Source: Paraniabella defluvii (GTDB lineage: Bacteria; Bacteroidota; Bacteroidia; Chitinophagales; Chitinophagaceae). Taken from it: a DNA stretch of 64,000 nt. This document shows positions 1 through 10,046 of this stretch, in pieces (position 1 is the stretch's first letter; each line of letters starts with the position of its first letter). The notes beneath the pieces were generated by a model, which made no database searches, had not been told where the DNA came from, and saw only the letters and a program-made list of their open reading frames with translations. Position numbers and translations under genes: made by a program. The stretch spans positions 5,704,001 to 5,768,000 of the forward strand of contig CP079215.1 of NCBI GenBank assembly GCA_019316985.1, read 5' to 3'.

Positions 1-749
1 CAGGCAAATGGCTGTTTGCCGGCAACTATAGCAGCGGCAATTTAACGGTGCATCCCATAACATCCAATGGAAGCATAGGTATCATTCATCAGGTAGTACA
101 ACACAGGGGAAGCGGTCCCAACAAAGGCCGCCAGGAGTCGGCGCATGTGCATTGCACTTATGTTTCGCCCGACAACCGTTTTTTATATGTACCTGACCTT
201 GGTATCGATAAGGTAATGATCTACCCTTTTAATGCCCAAACGGGCAGGTTGGATACTGCGCAAAGCAGCGCCATTACCATTCAGGCAGGTGGTGGCCCCA
301 GGCATATTGTGCTCACTAAAAACGGGAAATTCGGATATATCATTGAGGAATTGTCGGGAGCCATTACCGTTGTAGGGCGCAAAGGCGACCAACATTCTAT
401 TATTCAGCGCATTAACAACCTACCTGCCCAATATAACGGAGCCAGCGCCGATATCCATTTGTCGCCCGATGAACGCTTTTTATATACATCGCACCGCGGT
501 AACAGCACGATACAAATTCATAAAATAGACACAAAAACAGGCCGTCTCAGTTTCATAGCCGAGCAATCTACCAACGGCAATTTCCCGCGTAATTTCACCA
601 TCCACCCTTCAGGCAAATGGCTGCTCGCGGCTAATCAAAAATCAAACGATATAACGATCTTCAAAAGAAATGTTCAAACCGGTTTGCTTACCGATACTCA
701 ACACCGTATTTCAGTACCGGCACCCGTTTGCCTGCAATGGATTGATTAA
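1..749 (+). CDS. pgl: Lactonase family protein (6-phosphogluconolactonase-like), 5'-truncated
   Basis: Seven-bladed beta-propeller lactonase, likely hydrolysing 6-phosphogluconolactone in the oxidative pentose phosphate pathway. The frame is open from base 3, so the gene starts before the window; about 249 residues are visible. Blade repeats are clear: SPDNRFLYVPDLG, GPRHIVLTKNGKFGYI, SPDERFLYTSHRGNSTI and HPSGKWLLAANQKSNDITIF. The frame is unbroken to TAA at 747-749. The family is known; the exact substrate is inferred, since other lactonases share this fold. Confidence 0.85.
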   Translation, partial: GKWLFAGNYSSGNLTVHPITSNGSIGIIHQVVQHRGSGPNKGRQESAHVHCTYVSPDNRFLYVPDLGIDKVMIYPFNAQTGRLDTAQSSAITIQAGGGPRHIVLTKNGKFGYIIEELSGAITVVGRKGDQHSIIQRINNLPAQYNGASADIHLSPDERFLYTSHRGNSTIQIHKIDTKTGRLSFIAEQSTNGNFPRNFTIHPSGKWLLAANQKSNDITIFKRNVQTGLLTDTQHRISVPAPVCLQWID

Positions 750-809
750 AAAGTCTACCCCTTATTATCAATTGCCGGAGACCGCATATAAGTTTCAGAT
801 CGCGGCAAA

Positions 810-834
810 TTTGTCACAGCTTTTTTATGACAAA
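810..834. terminator. Inverted repeat after the lactonase gene
   Basis: TTTGTCA (810-816) and TGACAAA (828-834) flank an 11-base T-rich loop, about 60 bases after the lactonase stop. It could be a weak bidirectional terminator or a protein-binding site. A related string (TGACAAAAATTGACA) occurs near 38101-38116. Confidence 0.3.
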
Positions 835-914
835 AATTGATGACAACAGTAATTCGCCGGTAAAAAGTTATAGTCTCTGTTGGCTAGCGTAAAGATTACT
901 GAACAGGTAGTTCG

Positions 915-922
915 TAACTTTG
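915..922 (+). promoter_or_regulatory. Bacteroidota -7 promoter box (TAACTTTG) for queG
   Basis: TAACTTTG matches the TAnnTTTG -7 element and lies just upstream of the queG frame. No TTTG is seen at the expected -33 spacing, so strength is uncertain. Confidence 0.5.
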
Positions 923-926
923 TGGC

Positions 927-1855
927 TTGTTACCACAATCGGCTCATACCTCATTTGTTAAGCAAACCGCTGCACAGCTGGGATTTGACTATTGCGGCAT
1001 TGCGAAAGCGTGCCGCTGGACGAAGATGCACGAAAGCTGGAAGCCTGGCTGAATAAGGGCATGCACGGCCAGATGAAATATATGGAGAACCATTTTGAGC
1101 TGCGTGTAGATCCTACCAGGCTGGTGCCGGGGCACGTTCTGTTATCACTCTTTTACTCAACTATTTTCCAGCCGAGCAACAAAACGGCAACGCTCCTAAA
1201 ATTGCCAAATATGCTTATGGTAATGATTACCACGAGGTAATAAGAGCTAAACTCAATCAATTCCTGTTTATCGTACGTGAAAAAATAGGTGATATACAGG
1301 GACGCGGATTTGTTGATTCTGCACCGGTATTGGAGCGTAGCTGGGCCAAAAGGAGCGGTATTGGCTGGGTGGGAAAAAACGGTAACCTGATTACCAAACA
1401 AAACGGCTCATTTTTCTTTATCGCTACCCTGATCACCGACCTGGAACTCAACTACGACGACCCGTTTGCCAAAGATTTTTGCGGTTCCTGCACACGGTGT
1501 ATAGACGCATGCCCTACCAACGCGATCCTCCCTGATAAAGTGGTGGATGGCAGCCGCTGTATTTCTTATTTTACCATTGAACTAAAGAGATGCTGCTGCC
1601 GCAGGAAATGAGCGATAAGTTTGACAACTGGATGTTTGGCTGCGATACCTGCCAGGATGTTTGTCCCTGGAACCGGTTTAGCAAGCCGCATTCAGAATCA
1701 GCCTTCACACCCATACCCGAGATACTAAATTTATCTAATAATGAGTGGCATGCAATGACAGAAGAAAGTTTCGAAAAATATTTAAACATTCGCCTCTAAA
1801 AAGAAGCAAGTTTAAAGGCATCCAGAGAAACCTGCATTTCATCCGACAGGAATAA
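927..1855 (+). CDS. queG: Epoxyqueuosine reductase QueG (frameshifted)
   Basis: Cobalamin-dependent iron-sulfur enzyme that reduces epoxyqueuosine to queuosine in tRNA, the last step of queuosine synthesis; cytosolic. Conserved pieces appear in order: QLGFDYCGIAKA near 970, HFELRVDPTRLVPG near 1095, RSGIGWVGKNGNLI near 1355, the cluster motif CGSCTRCIDACPTNAI near 1480-1530, the second cluster CDTCQDVCPWN near 1640, and KFKGIQRNLHFIRQE at the end. The reading frame changes near 1000, 1140, 1250, 1590 and 1790. The start is uncertain: no ATG in frame, possibly TTG at 927. Order and length fit a complete enzyme. Confidence 0.88.
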
Positions 1856-1874
1856 CCAGGAATATCCAATGTTT

Positions 1875-1909
1875 CTCGCAGAGCGCGCAGAGATATGAAG
1901 GCGCAGAGA
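1875..1909. repeat. Dispersed CGCAGAG-type intergenic repeat
   Basis: GC-rich direct repeats of the form CGCAGAG/GCGCAGAG between two convergent genes. Similar strings (CGCAAAG, ACGCAAG) occur at 24604-24625 and 51191-51227. Confidence 0.45.
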
Positions 1910-1950
1910 AATGGAACTTTAGATATCAAACCCGTTCCTAAATCACCTGA

Positions 1951-2439
1951 TCAATTTTTTAGATCCTGAAGGCCACGGCTAATAAGGTCACCATAGCTCT
2001 TATCCAGCATTAAACTGGAAAACTTCTCCCAGGGATACCATTTCAATTGAAAGTCCATATAGCCCTGCAGAGCTAGTGAGTCATTGCGTTCATCTTTATT
2101 GATCTGCCAGCCGCTGATGATAGGGCTGGAGCCTTTTTGCATGGAAACTACCACACTGCTGTCTGTAGACTCATTAACAGCAAGCCTGATGCCATTAGCT
2201 GTTGCTTTCACTACCCTTCCATCCTGCACCAGTTCTTCGGTAAGCACAACATTCTCAAAGCCCGGGTACCATTTCTTCCATTGAGAGAGGTCGCGCACCT
2301 GGTTCAGCACGCTATCACGGCCATTTGCCAGGCCCGTCATTCTGAAAACCCTTATACGGGATGGAATAAAAAAGCCACTATACAAGCCATGGCAAAAAAA
2401 AACAAAGGCGCTGATTAATATGAGTTTAATAAATCGCAT
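1951..2439 (-). CDS. Membrane-anchored SRPBCC family protein
   Basis: 162 residues from ATG at 2439; an upstream TTG at 2466 is possible. One N-terminal membrane segment (about residues 4-20, LILISAFVFFCHGLY) is followed by a soluble domain with WKKWYPGF and GWQINKDERNDSLALQGYMDFQLKWYPW, which reads like the SRPBCC (polyketide cyclase-like) fold used for hydrophobic ligand binding. The frame is intact. It lies downstream of the ABC permease gene on the same strand. Ligand and role are unknown. Confidence 0.6.
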   Translation of the reverse strand: MRFIKLILISAFVFFCHGLYSGFFIPSRIRVFRMTGLANGRDSVLNQVRDLSQWKKWYPGFENVVLTEELVQDGRVVKATANGIRLAVNESTDSSVVVSMQKGSSPIISGWQINKDERNDSLALQGYMDFQLKWYPWEKFSSLMLDKSYGDLISRGLQDLKN

Positions 2440-2587
2440 AAGAAAACAGTAAGTAGAAAATGTCAAATATTAAATGATGAACTGTTTAAACTTTTTAAAT
2501 TAACCACTCCCTAAGGTTCGAAGAACCCTTTGGAGAGTTCTATGGATATAGATTCTATAGAAACCATAGCGTTTAGGGCTGCATAGA

Positions 2588-3681
2588 TCATTCCCATTTC
2601 ATCACTTTCATAACAATCAGGTATACAATTATGATCCAGATACCCAGTATACCAATTTCTTTCCAGCAATCATATAAATGCAGACCCTCAAACGATATTT
2701 TACGCATGGCATTGTTAAATTGTGTAAGAGGCAGGGCCTGGCAAAGATGCTGAAGCCATAAAGGAAACACGTTGATCGAAAAAAAGTTCCGGACAATAAT
2801 ATCTGGGGAAACCCGAAAAGATTGATCAACAAAGGAATGCTGGTATCAGATTTGGCCAGGCTGGCAAAAATCAATCCTACTCCCATCAGCAAAAACAACA
2901 TGTACACAGTAAGCAGGATCATTTCCGCAAAAGTAAGCGCGCCGTTGATCAATGTGAATTTTAAGAAGAAATGCCCGAAGAGGATCAATACGACTACGTT
3001 GATCAGCTGAAACACCAGCCGGCTGGCCCCAATACCGATAAGGATATTTATTTTTTTAACGGGCGAGGCATAAAATCTTTTAGCACCAGCTGTTCCCGCA
3101 AGTTGAAGAAAACGAAAGCAATACCAAACATGGTGGCAAACAAAATAGAAAATCCCAGTTGCCCCGGCAATACAAAATCGATCTGCCTGTATTTTTTCCG
3201 GGAACAATTTGAGGGATAAATGCATATTCACGCTGTAACTTGTGGGCATCATCCAGCTCAATTTTTAGCGCCTGGTAGTCTAACGTACGCATCAGATTGT
3301 AAACGGCTCCCCACTGGCCTCGCTCGACAATAGTGATACTTTATAATACTTTGACGCATTAATGGTATAGGGCACAATATTCAGCAGCGCTGATATATTG
3401 CCTTTAATAAGGTCTTCGTTTTGCTTGGCGGTATCAGCGTAGGAAATTATTTCTATACGTGGATTTACCTTTAGGCTATCATACAACACGCTGGAGGTAT
3501 CGCTTTGAGGACTTATGGCAATTTTATAGGCTTCAGGCGGACGCTCGCTAAAAGCGCCGAATATCAAAATAAAAATAACAGGAAACAGGAAACTGAAAAA
3601 CAAAGAAGAAGGCTGGCTAAAAATAGCTTTGAAGCTTGCTTTAGTTATCGCCCATAAAGCTCTGGACTGACTATAGGACAT
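2588..3681 (-). CDS. ABC-2 type transporter permease (frameshifted)
   Basis: Integral membrane subunit of an ABC exporter. The N-terminus (ALWAITKASFKAIFSQPSSL then a hydrophobic helix FPVIFILIFGAF) is the typical first segment of ABC-2 permeases, followed by an extracytoplasmic domain and several membrane helices including LINLFGFPQILLSGTFF. The frame changes near 3290 and 2760; the C-terminus IIIVYLIVMKVMKWE ends at 2588. Reconstructed length is about 364 residues. No ATPase gene is adjacent, so the partner must be elsewhere. Substrate unknown. Confidence 0.72.
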
Positions 3682-3802
3682 TTAATGATTGTAAGTTTTT
3701 GTATAATTATTATTGTTTAAGTCAAGGCGAGCCTTTCCTGCCGTCATTCAATTAAATTTTTTAGTGGATGTCGCGCAGGAACGATTTTTTTGAATCGTGC
3801 AT

Positions 3803-5546
3803 CTAATTAATAACAAACTCGAAAGGCAACTTAGCCTGCGCTCCTGCGTAAGGCTTTTTACCTGCATCAATTGTTTGTACACATTATAATACTCTTCGCC
3901 TAATTCTTTTTTCATTTTGCTGCCGGCTATTTCTGTTTTATCCATTCCCAGCACCCTTTCTATCAAACTGCCGGCTTTGGGATATTCTTTTATTTCATAA
4001 CTATCCAGCTTAGCCTTTTTAGCCGCCGCTGCAATAGCAGTTTTTAGTCCTCCGTATGCGTCTACCAGTCCTACTTCTTTTGCCTTCAAGCCTGTCCAAA
4101 CACGGCCCTGGGCAATGGTTTCAACGTATGCCGTATCTTTTTGCGTCCTTCGGCAACACGCTGTTTAAAGTCGGCATATATCTTTTCGATGCTCGCCTGC
4201 ACCAGTTTCTTTTCCTGCTCGGTCATGGGATGATCTACACTTCCTGCATTGGCCAAAGGACCGGTTTTAATGCCATCAAAGGTAACCCCAGCTTGTTTTT
4301 GAAAAAGTGCTCATATCCGGCACCACCCCAAATACCCCGATAGAGCCGGTGATGGTATTCCTGGAGGCAAAAATGCTATCGGCCGGAGCAGCAATATAGT
4401 AACCACCCGAAGCTGCTACGTCGCCAAAACTCACTATTAACGGCTTGGCTTTTTTGCCAACAACATTTCCCGCCAGATATTTTCGCTGGCCAATGCGCTG
4501 CCACCTCCCGAATTGATCCGCACTACAATTGCCTTAATAGATTTATCCAGCCTCGCCTTGCGCAACAAATCGATATAATTTTCGCTACCGATATTATCTT
4601 CGCCACCTTTGCCATCTATAATGTTACCGGTGGCATAAATAACCGCAATATTATCTCCTTCCCTCCCAAACCACGATTGGATGATGCGTAGGTTGGCACA
4701 CTAATGAAGTTGATCTTCGTATCAGCATCTAATTTCAGCCGTTTTTAATTTCATCTTTTATTTCATCATCATATTTAACGCCATCTATCAACCTGTGCGT
4801 AACGGCATCTTCAGGAGTTTTAATGGCGCCGGCGTCAGCCAGCTGATGCAGCGTAGCCGTATCAGTTTTTCGTGCTTCGGCTGTTTTTATCAGGAAGTCG
4901 TTATAAATATCATTTACCCATACAGTGGTTTGCAGCCGGTTTTCATCGGTCATCTTTTCAGCGCGCAACGGTTCCGTAGCGCTTTTAAACTTACCCGCAT
5001 AAAATATCTGCGGCTTAATTTCGAGCTTCTCCAGCGTACCTTTTAAGAACATATAACTTACGCCAAACCCGGTCCATTCAAACAAACCTTTAGGTGATAC
5101 ATATATTTTATCAGCTACATTGGCTATGTTGTAAGCATTCTGAGACATTACATCGGCATATGCTATGATGAATTTTTTGAAGCCTTAAAATCAATCAGGG
5201 CGTTCCGGATCTCATCGCTGTTGCCAAAGCCGTTAGCATTACCGTTAGCCTTTAAAAGAATGCCTTCAATATTTTTATCATCCTTCGCTTTTTCTATCAG
5301 GCGAATAAGATCGTAAAAAGAAGGTGTTTCCTCCAATGCTTCTGCCTGGAGTACCGATTGAAAATCGGTAACAGGCCTTTCATCGTATTTTTACTCAGGT
5401 CTATCTCCAGCACCGATTTTCCGGCAATAGCCGGCGCCGATTTGGAGAGGGCACTTCCGGCAAGGCCGGCAAAAAGAAAAATATCGCGAAACAAAATACC
5501 ACCAGTGCTAAAAAGGAAGCCAGGAAGATTTTAAAAAAGATTTCAT
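3803..5546 (-). CDS. sppA: Signal peptide peptidase SppA, 67K type (frameshifted)
   Basis: Membrane-anchored serine protease that degrades cleaved signal peptides. One N-terminal membrane helix (FFKIFLASFLALVVFCFAIF) is followed by two protease halves. The Ser-Lys dyad is visible: Lys in GKFKSATEPL (near 5000) and Ser in VRINSGGGSALASE (near 4510). About 580 residues, as expected for the double-domain type. ATG at 5546 is chosen because the T run right after it has 6 T where 7 restore the hydrophobic frame. Other shifts lie near 5440, 5160, 4735, 4330, 4100 and 3845; the corrected end reads AKLPFEFVIN with TAG at 3803. Confidence 0.87.
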
Positions 5547-5720
5547 GAGATGATAATTGATTGGTACAGGGGTATGGATTTAGTTTAAACCGCTCTGTTA
5601 ATGGCTTCAAAATTAAAGATATTTACAATGCAATTTTTTAGTCCTTCAGGCTGATAGCTGTTTTATGCTATAAATCTTTCCGGCGTTACTAAGCCCTTCT
5701 GTATTTTTGCCGCCCTGCTT

Positions 5721-5728
5721 TACTTTTG
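5721..5728 (+). promoter_or_regulatory. -7 promoter box (TACTTTTG) for folK
   Basis: TACTTTTG fits TAnnTTTG and lies 12 bases before the folK ATG, implying a very short leader. A -33 TTTG at correct spacing is not obvious. Confidence 0.5.
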
Positions 5729-5740
5729 CATGGCATATTT

Positions 5741-6243
5741 ATGGATCAAAAATTGAACAGCACTTACCTTATAACGGGTACCAACCTGGGCGACAGACCC
5801 GCTAATTTAAGGCGCGCCATTGTTGAAATTGAGAAAATATTGGCAGCGTTAGCCGCTGTTCGTCTGTTTACGAAACAGAACCCTGGGGCCTTAGCAACCA
5901 GCCCAGTTTCTACAACCAGGTATTGAAGGTGAACACTACCCTTGATGTATGGTCGCTGCTTGCTACAACGCTTCACATCGAAGAAAAAATGGGAAGAGTG
6001 AGAACGGAGCGATATGGTGCGAGAGTTATTGATATTGATATATTATTTTTGAGAACCTGGTGATCAATTCTGAAAAATTAACCATTCCCCACCCCGCATC
6101 AGGGAACGAAACTTTGTGCTGGCCCCTCTTGCTGAAATAGCGCCGGAACTGGTGCATCCTGTACTGAACCAAACCATGCAGGAACTCTGGACAACCAGCG
6201 ATGATCAACTGGGCGTAAAAAAATATCCCCGACCGCGGGCTAG
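5741..6243 (+). CDS. folK: 6-hydroxymethyl-7,8-dihydropterin pyrophosphokinase FolK (frameshifted)
   Basis: Transfers pyrophosphate from ATP to 6-hydroxymethyl-dihydropterin in folate synthesis; cytosolic. Motifs in order: TYLITGTNLGDRPANL at the start, ETEPWG and FYNQVLKVNT in a shifted frame near 5870-5930, then RYGARVIDIDILFF and FVLAPLAEIAPELVHPV. The frame changes near 5870, 6055 and in the A run at 6217; correcting the last gives an ending KISPTAG and TAG at 6241-6243. ATG at 5741 is preferred over upstream codons by position relative to the promoter box. The gene is followed directly by a deoxynucleoside kinase. Confidence 0.85.
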
Positions 6244-6316
6244 GATTATATTTGCTACTGCATCGGCAAGCATTACAGCCTGTTTATCTTCATTATCATT
6301 ATTATTTAAAAGTGAA

Positions 6317-6976
6317 TTGCGTTACGAGTTTATAACCATAGAAGGAAATATCGGGGCCGGCAAAACCACGCTGGCAACGCTACTCAGCCAACATTATAAT
6401 GCCAGGTTGGTGCTGGAAGCTTTTGCAGATAATCCATTCCTGCCGCAATTTTATGAAAACCCTAAACAATTTGCTTTCCCGCTGGAGTTGTTTTTATGGC
6501 TGAACGCTATAAGCAACTACAGGAAATGCTGGTGCAAAAAGATATGTTTCACCGGTTGACCATCAGTGATTACCTGTTTACCAAGTCGCTATTGTTTGCA
6601 AAAGTAACCTTAACTGAAGACGAGTACAAGCTGTATCAACGCCTGTTTGATATTGTACAGCAGCAGCTGATCCATCCGCAGTTACTGGTTTACCTGCATG
6701 CGCCTGTCTCCCGATTGCAGCAAAATATAAAAAAGGCAAAGAGCATACGAGCAGAAGATTCCGGATGAATACCTGTATAGCATACAGGAAACTTATCTTC
6801 AATACATTAAACAGCTTAATTTACCGGTATTATTTGTAGATGCTTCCAACGCCGACTTCCTTGGCAACGATAAACACTTACAGGTTATTATGGACGCACT
6901 GGAGCGGTCTTACGAGCGGGTCTTCATCCACTTACGCTACCCTGACAGGATTAGCAACCAGGATGATTGCCATTAA
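6317..6976 (+). CDS. Deoxynucleoside kinase family protein (frameshifted)
   Basis: Nucleotide-salvage kinase, probably phosphorylating deoxyadenosine and/or deoxyguanosine. The P-loop is EGNIGAGKTTLA; downstream are LEAFADNPFLPQFYENP, FPLELFL, MAERYKQLQ, the ISDYLFTKSLLFAK segment (DRS-like region) and LVYLHAP, then a lid with Q/K-rich residues. Frames change near 6410, 6495 and 6740. The start is not an ATG; a TTG at 6317 in RYEFITIEGN context is the best candidate. It follows folK with about 75 bases between and is probably co-transcribed. Confidence 0.8.
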
Positions 6977-7047
6977 AGTTTATTATTTACCTCCCCTACC
7001 GGTCACGCATCATGGATCATTCCTTACTCATAATCATTGCTCCTCCT

Positions 7048-7055
7048 TACCTTTG
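7048..7055 (+). promoter_or_regulatory. -7 promoter box (TACCTTTG) for the MFS gene
   Basis: TACCTTTG lies 8 bases before the ATG at 7064, so the transcript would be nearly leaderless. Confidence 0.55.
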
Positions 7056-7063
7056 CATACCTA

Positions 7064-8326
7064 ATGGCAAGCGCAAATACCCCGAAGTACAGATCGTTAA
7101 CGACCCTTTTGCAGCAGTTCGAATTCCGGAATACAGAAACCTGATGATAGGCCGCTTCACTTTTGTGATGGCGATGCGAATGATTACAACGGTAGTAAGC
7201 TGGTGGATTTACGAAATCACCGGCGATGAGCTGGCAATTGGAATGATTGGCCTGGCTGAAGTAATTCCGGCACTTACACTGGCTCTTTACTCGGGACACA
7301 GGGTTGATATAAAAGACAAAAGAAGGTTGATTTTACAAGGCGTTACAGGTTACTTGCTGGCAGGCATCACGCTTTTGCATTATCCACCCAACAAGCACAG
7401 GATTTCTTACATATACGGCATATTACCTGGTTTATATATGGCGTTTTTTTTTCTTTACAGGTATCCTACGTTCTTTTGTGGGACCATCATTCAGTGCTAT
7501 GTTAGCGGCTATCGTACCTAAAAACTTATTGCAGAACGCTACCACCTGGAACCAGGGCACCTGGCTTTCAGCTTCTGTAACGGGTCATGCTGTGGGCGGT
7601 TTTCTGATTGCCTTTATAGGGATAAGCAATACACTGCTGGTTGTTTCCTGTATTATTTTCGCGAGCATACTATTTCTTTATCAATTAAAACCCAAGCCGC
7701 CTGTTCAAACCAATATGGAGAAGAAAACCTGGGAAAGTGTAAAGGAAGGCTTAAGCTTCGTGTTCAGAACCAAAGCCCTGTTAGCGGCTATGGCATTGGA
7801 TATGTTTGCTGTTTTATTCGGAGGTGCAGTGGCCATGATACCCGTATTTGCAAAAGATATTTTAAAGATAAGTCCTTTGGCGTACGGATGGCTGAATGCG
7901 GCAACAGATATAGGCGCGATTAGTATCGTTGTCATTCTTACACTGTGGCCTATGAAAAAGGCCCAGGGCAGAAAAATGTTACTGGCTGTTGCAGGCTTTG
8001 GCTGTTGTATTATATTATTCGGGCTATCGAAATGGTTTTTGCTGTCCTTTTTTGTTATGCTGCTGGCCGGCATACTGGATGGCGTAAGCGTTGTGGTACG
8101 CGGTACCGTAATGCAATTGCTCACACCCGATCATATGCGTGGCCGCGTTAGCAGCGTAAGCAGCATGTTTGTTACCAGCAGCAACGAGCTGGGGCAATTT
8201 GAAAGCGGTTTAATGGCCAGGGCTATGGGCGCAATCCCTTCAGTAATTTTTGGCGGCTGTATGACAATTGCCGTTGTTGTTACTACCTGGTTCAAGGCGC
8301 CCACATTGCGTAAGTTTGAGTATTAA
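7064..8326 (+). CDS. MFS transporter (frameshifted)
   Basis: Major facilitator superfamily exporter in the inner membrane, about 420 residues, with a DPFAAVRIPEYRNLMIGRF N-terminus and multiple hydrophobic helices across both halves; GHRVDIKDKRR forms the cytosolic loop after helix 2. Near the end, LLTPDHMRGRVSS resembles the MFS_3/enterobactin-exporter-like signature in the second half. Frames change shortly after the ATG (near 7090), near 7390 and in the T9 run at 7444. ATG at 7064 is set by the promoter box just upstream. Substrate unknown. Confidence 0.8.
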
Positions 8327-8363
8327 GTATTCCTCCCATTAATTTATTACAATATAAAGCGAG

Positions 8364-8810
8364 ATGATCATTAAACGAATTACTGTAAAGGAGATGAACA
8401 GTGTTGTTCACCTGTTTGATCAATACCGGGTGTTTTATAAACAGGTTTCCGATATTGTCCTTGCGCAACAGTTTATTGCACAACGGCTCCACCATAATGA
8501 ATCGGTTATTTTCGTAGCATTTAACGGCGATCTCCCAGTGGGTTTTACACAACTCTACCCCACCTACTCTTCTATGAGAGCCAGTAAAAACTGGATCTTA
8601 AATGATCTATACGTTAGCACTGACTACAGAAAGCAAGGGATTGGCGCTGCATTGATCGATACGGCTATGAACTTTGCCCGTGAAGACGGCGCTGCTTACC
8701 TGGCACTCTCCACTGCCGTAGATAACTATACTGCCCAAAGCCTCTACGAAGCGATCGGCTTTGTAAAGCAGCAACCGGATACTGCGTTTTTGATTACCGC
8801 ATTAACCTAA
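8364..8810 (+). CDS. GNAT family N-acetyltransferase
   Basis: Complete 148-residue acetyl-CoA-dependent acetyltransferase. The acetyl-CoA loop is RKQGIGAALID (motif A), preceded by WILNDLYVSTDYR, and motif B reads SLYEAIGFVKQ. One unbroken frame, 37 bases after the MFS stop. Acceptor unknown. Confidence 0.85.
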   Translation: MIIKRITVKEMNSVVHLFDQYRVFYKQVSDIVLAQQFIAQRLHHNESVIFVAFNGDLPVGFTQLYPTYSSMRASKNWILNDLYVSTDYRKQGIGAALIDTAMNFAREDGAAYLALSTAVDNYTAQSLYEAIGFVKQQPDTAFLITALT

Positions 8811-8818
8811 AATAAGAA

Positions 8819-8839
8819 AGCCGGTAACAGGTACCGGCT
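8819..8839 (-). terminator. Rho-independent terminator of serA
   Basis: Perfect 8-bp stem AGCCGGTA/TACCGGCT with a 5-base loop. On the minus strand it is followed by TTCTTATTTT. It sits 25 bases after the serA stop and may also stop the GNAT transcript. Confidence 0.75.
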
Positions 8840-8864
8840 CTCAACAACTTTAAAACAAGATCAG

Positions 8865-10019
8865 TTATATCACTCTCACGCGTAACACACCGTCTATCGC
8901 TTTTATTTTAGCGATACTTTCTTCGCTGCTAACGCTTTCCAGATCCAAAATAGTATAAGCATAATCACCACGGCTTTTATTGATCATATCCTTGATATTG
9001 ATCTGGGCATCGGCCAAAGCTGTTGATATTTGCCCTACCATGTTTGGAATATTTTTATGAGCTACCGTAATACGCTGAACACCCGATAAAGGCATTTCGC
9101 AATTCGGGAAATTTACCGAGTTCCTGATATTACCTGTTTCGAGGTATATCTTGGTTTGTATAGCGGCCATATGTGCACAATTATCTTCAGACTCAGGTGT
9201 AGACGCACCCAGGTGAGGAATAGCGATCACGCCAGGCCTGTTGATCATTTTCTCATTAGGAAAATCGGTTACATAACCGCCCACTGTTCCGTTTTCTATT
9301 GCGGCCAGTATATCATCATCATTTACCAGTTCGCCACGGGACAAGTTGATCACACGTACGCCTTTCTTCATCTGGGCAAAAGCTTCTGCATTCAATGTAC
9401 CCTTTGTTTGGGCATTATATGGAATATGCAAGGTGATGTAATCTGCTTTTTCGAAGATCGTTTTCAGGTCAGTAGCTTTCTTAACGGCTCTTGATAATCC
9501 CCATGCAGCATCTACCGAAATAAACGGATCATATCCTAATACTTCCATGCCCAGGTTAACCGCTGCGTTAGCGATCAATACGCCAATGGCGCCCAAACCA
9601 ATTACACCCAGTACTTTCCCTTCAATTTCGGGCCCGACAAACTGCGCCTTTCCTTTTTCCACTTCTTTGGCAACATCCTGGGTAAGACCATTAGCCCAGT
9701 TGATCCCATCTACAATTTTACGGGAAGAGATCAGCATAGAAGTGATCGCCAGCTCTTTTACCGCGTTTGCATTAGCACCCGGTGTATTGAACACCACAAT
9801 GCCTTTTTCAGCGCACTTATCCGTAGGAATATTGTTTACACCTGCGCCGGCGCGTGCAATGCTCAAAAGCGATTCAGGAAATTCCATCTCGTGCATCGAC
9901 GCGCTCCTTAAAAGAATTCCGTCGGGGTTAGCGGCATCATCCGCAATGGTATAACCTTCACCAAATTTTTCCAAACCGGTTTTGGCTATTTTATTTAATG
10001 TTTTAATTATATAAGTCAT
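8865..10019 (-). CDS. serA: D-3-phosphoglycerate dehydrogenase SerA
   Basis: NAD-dependent oxidation of 3-phosphoglycerate, first step of serine synthesis. Intact 384 residues. The Rossmann loop is GVIGLGAIGVLIANAA (about residues 137-152), followed by the dehydrogenase signatures VINLSRGELVNDDDIL and IPHLGASTPESEDN. The C-terminal ACT-like domain (GQISTALADAQINIKDM) suggests serine feedback control, as known for this family. It is immediately downstream of serC on the same strand, separated by 27 bases, so the two form a serC-serA operon. Confidence 0.96.
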   Translation of the reverse strand: MTYIIKTLNKIAKTGLEKFGEGYTIADDAANPDGILLRSASMHEMEFPESLLSIARAGAGVNNIPTDKCAEKGIVVFNTPGANANAVKELAITSMLISSRKIVDGINWANGLTQDVAKEVEKGKAQFVGPEIEGKVLGVIGLGAIGVLIANAAVNLGMEVLGYDPFISVDAAWGLSRAVKKATDLKTIFEKADYITLHIPYNAQTKGTLNAEAFAQMKKGVRVINLSRGELVNDDDILAAIENGTVGGYVTDFPNEKMINRPGVIAIPHLGASTPESEDNCAHMAAIQTKIYLETGNIRNSVNFPNCEMPLSGVQRITVAHKNIPNMVGQISTALADAQINIKDMINKSRGDYAYTILDLESVSSEESIAKIKAIDGVLRVRVI

Positions 10020-10046
10020 CTTGCAATCAGTAATTAATAAAAGTAA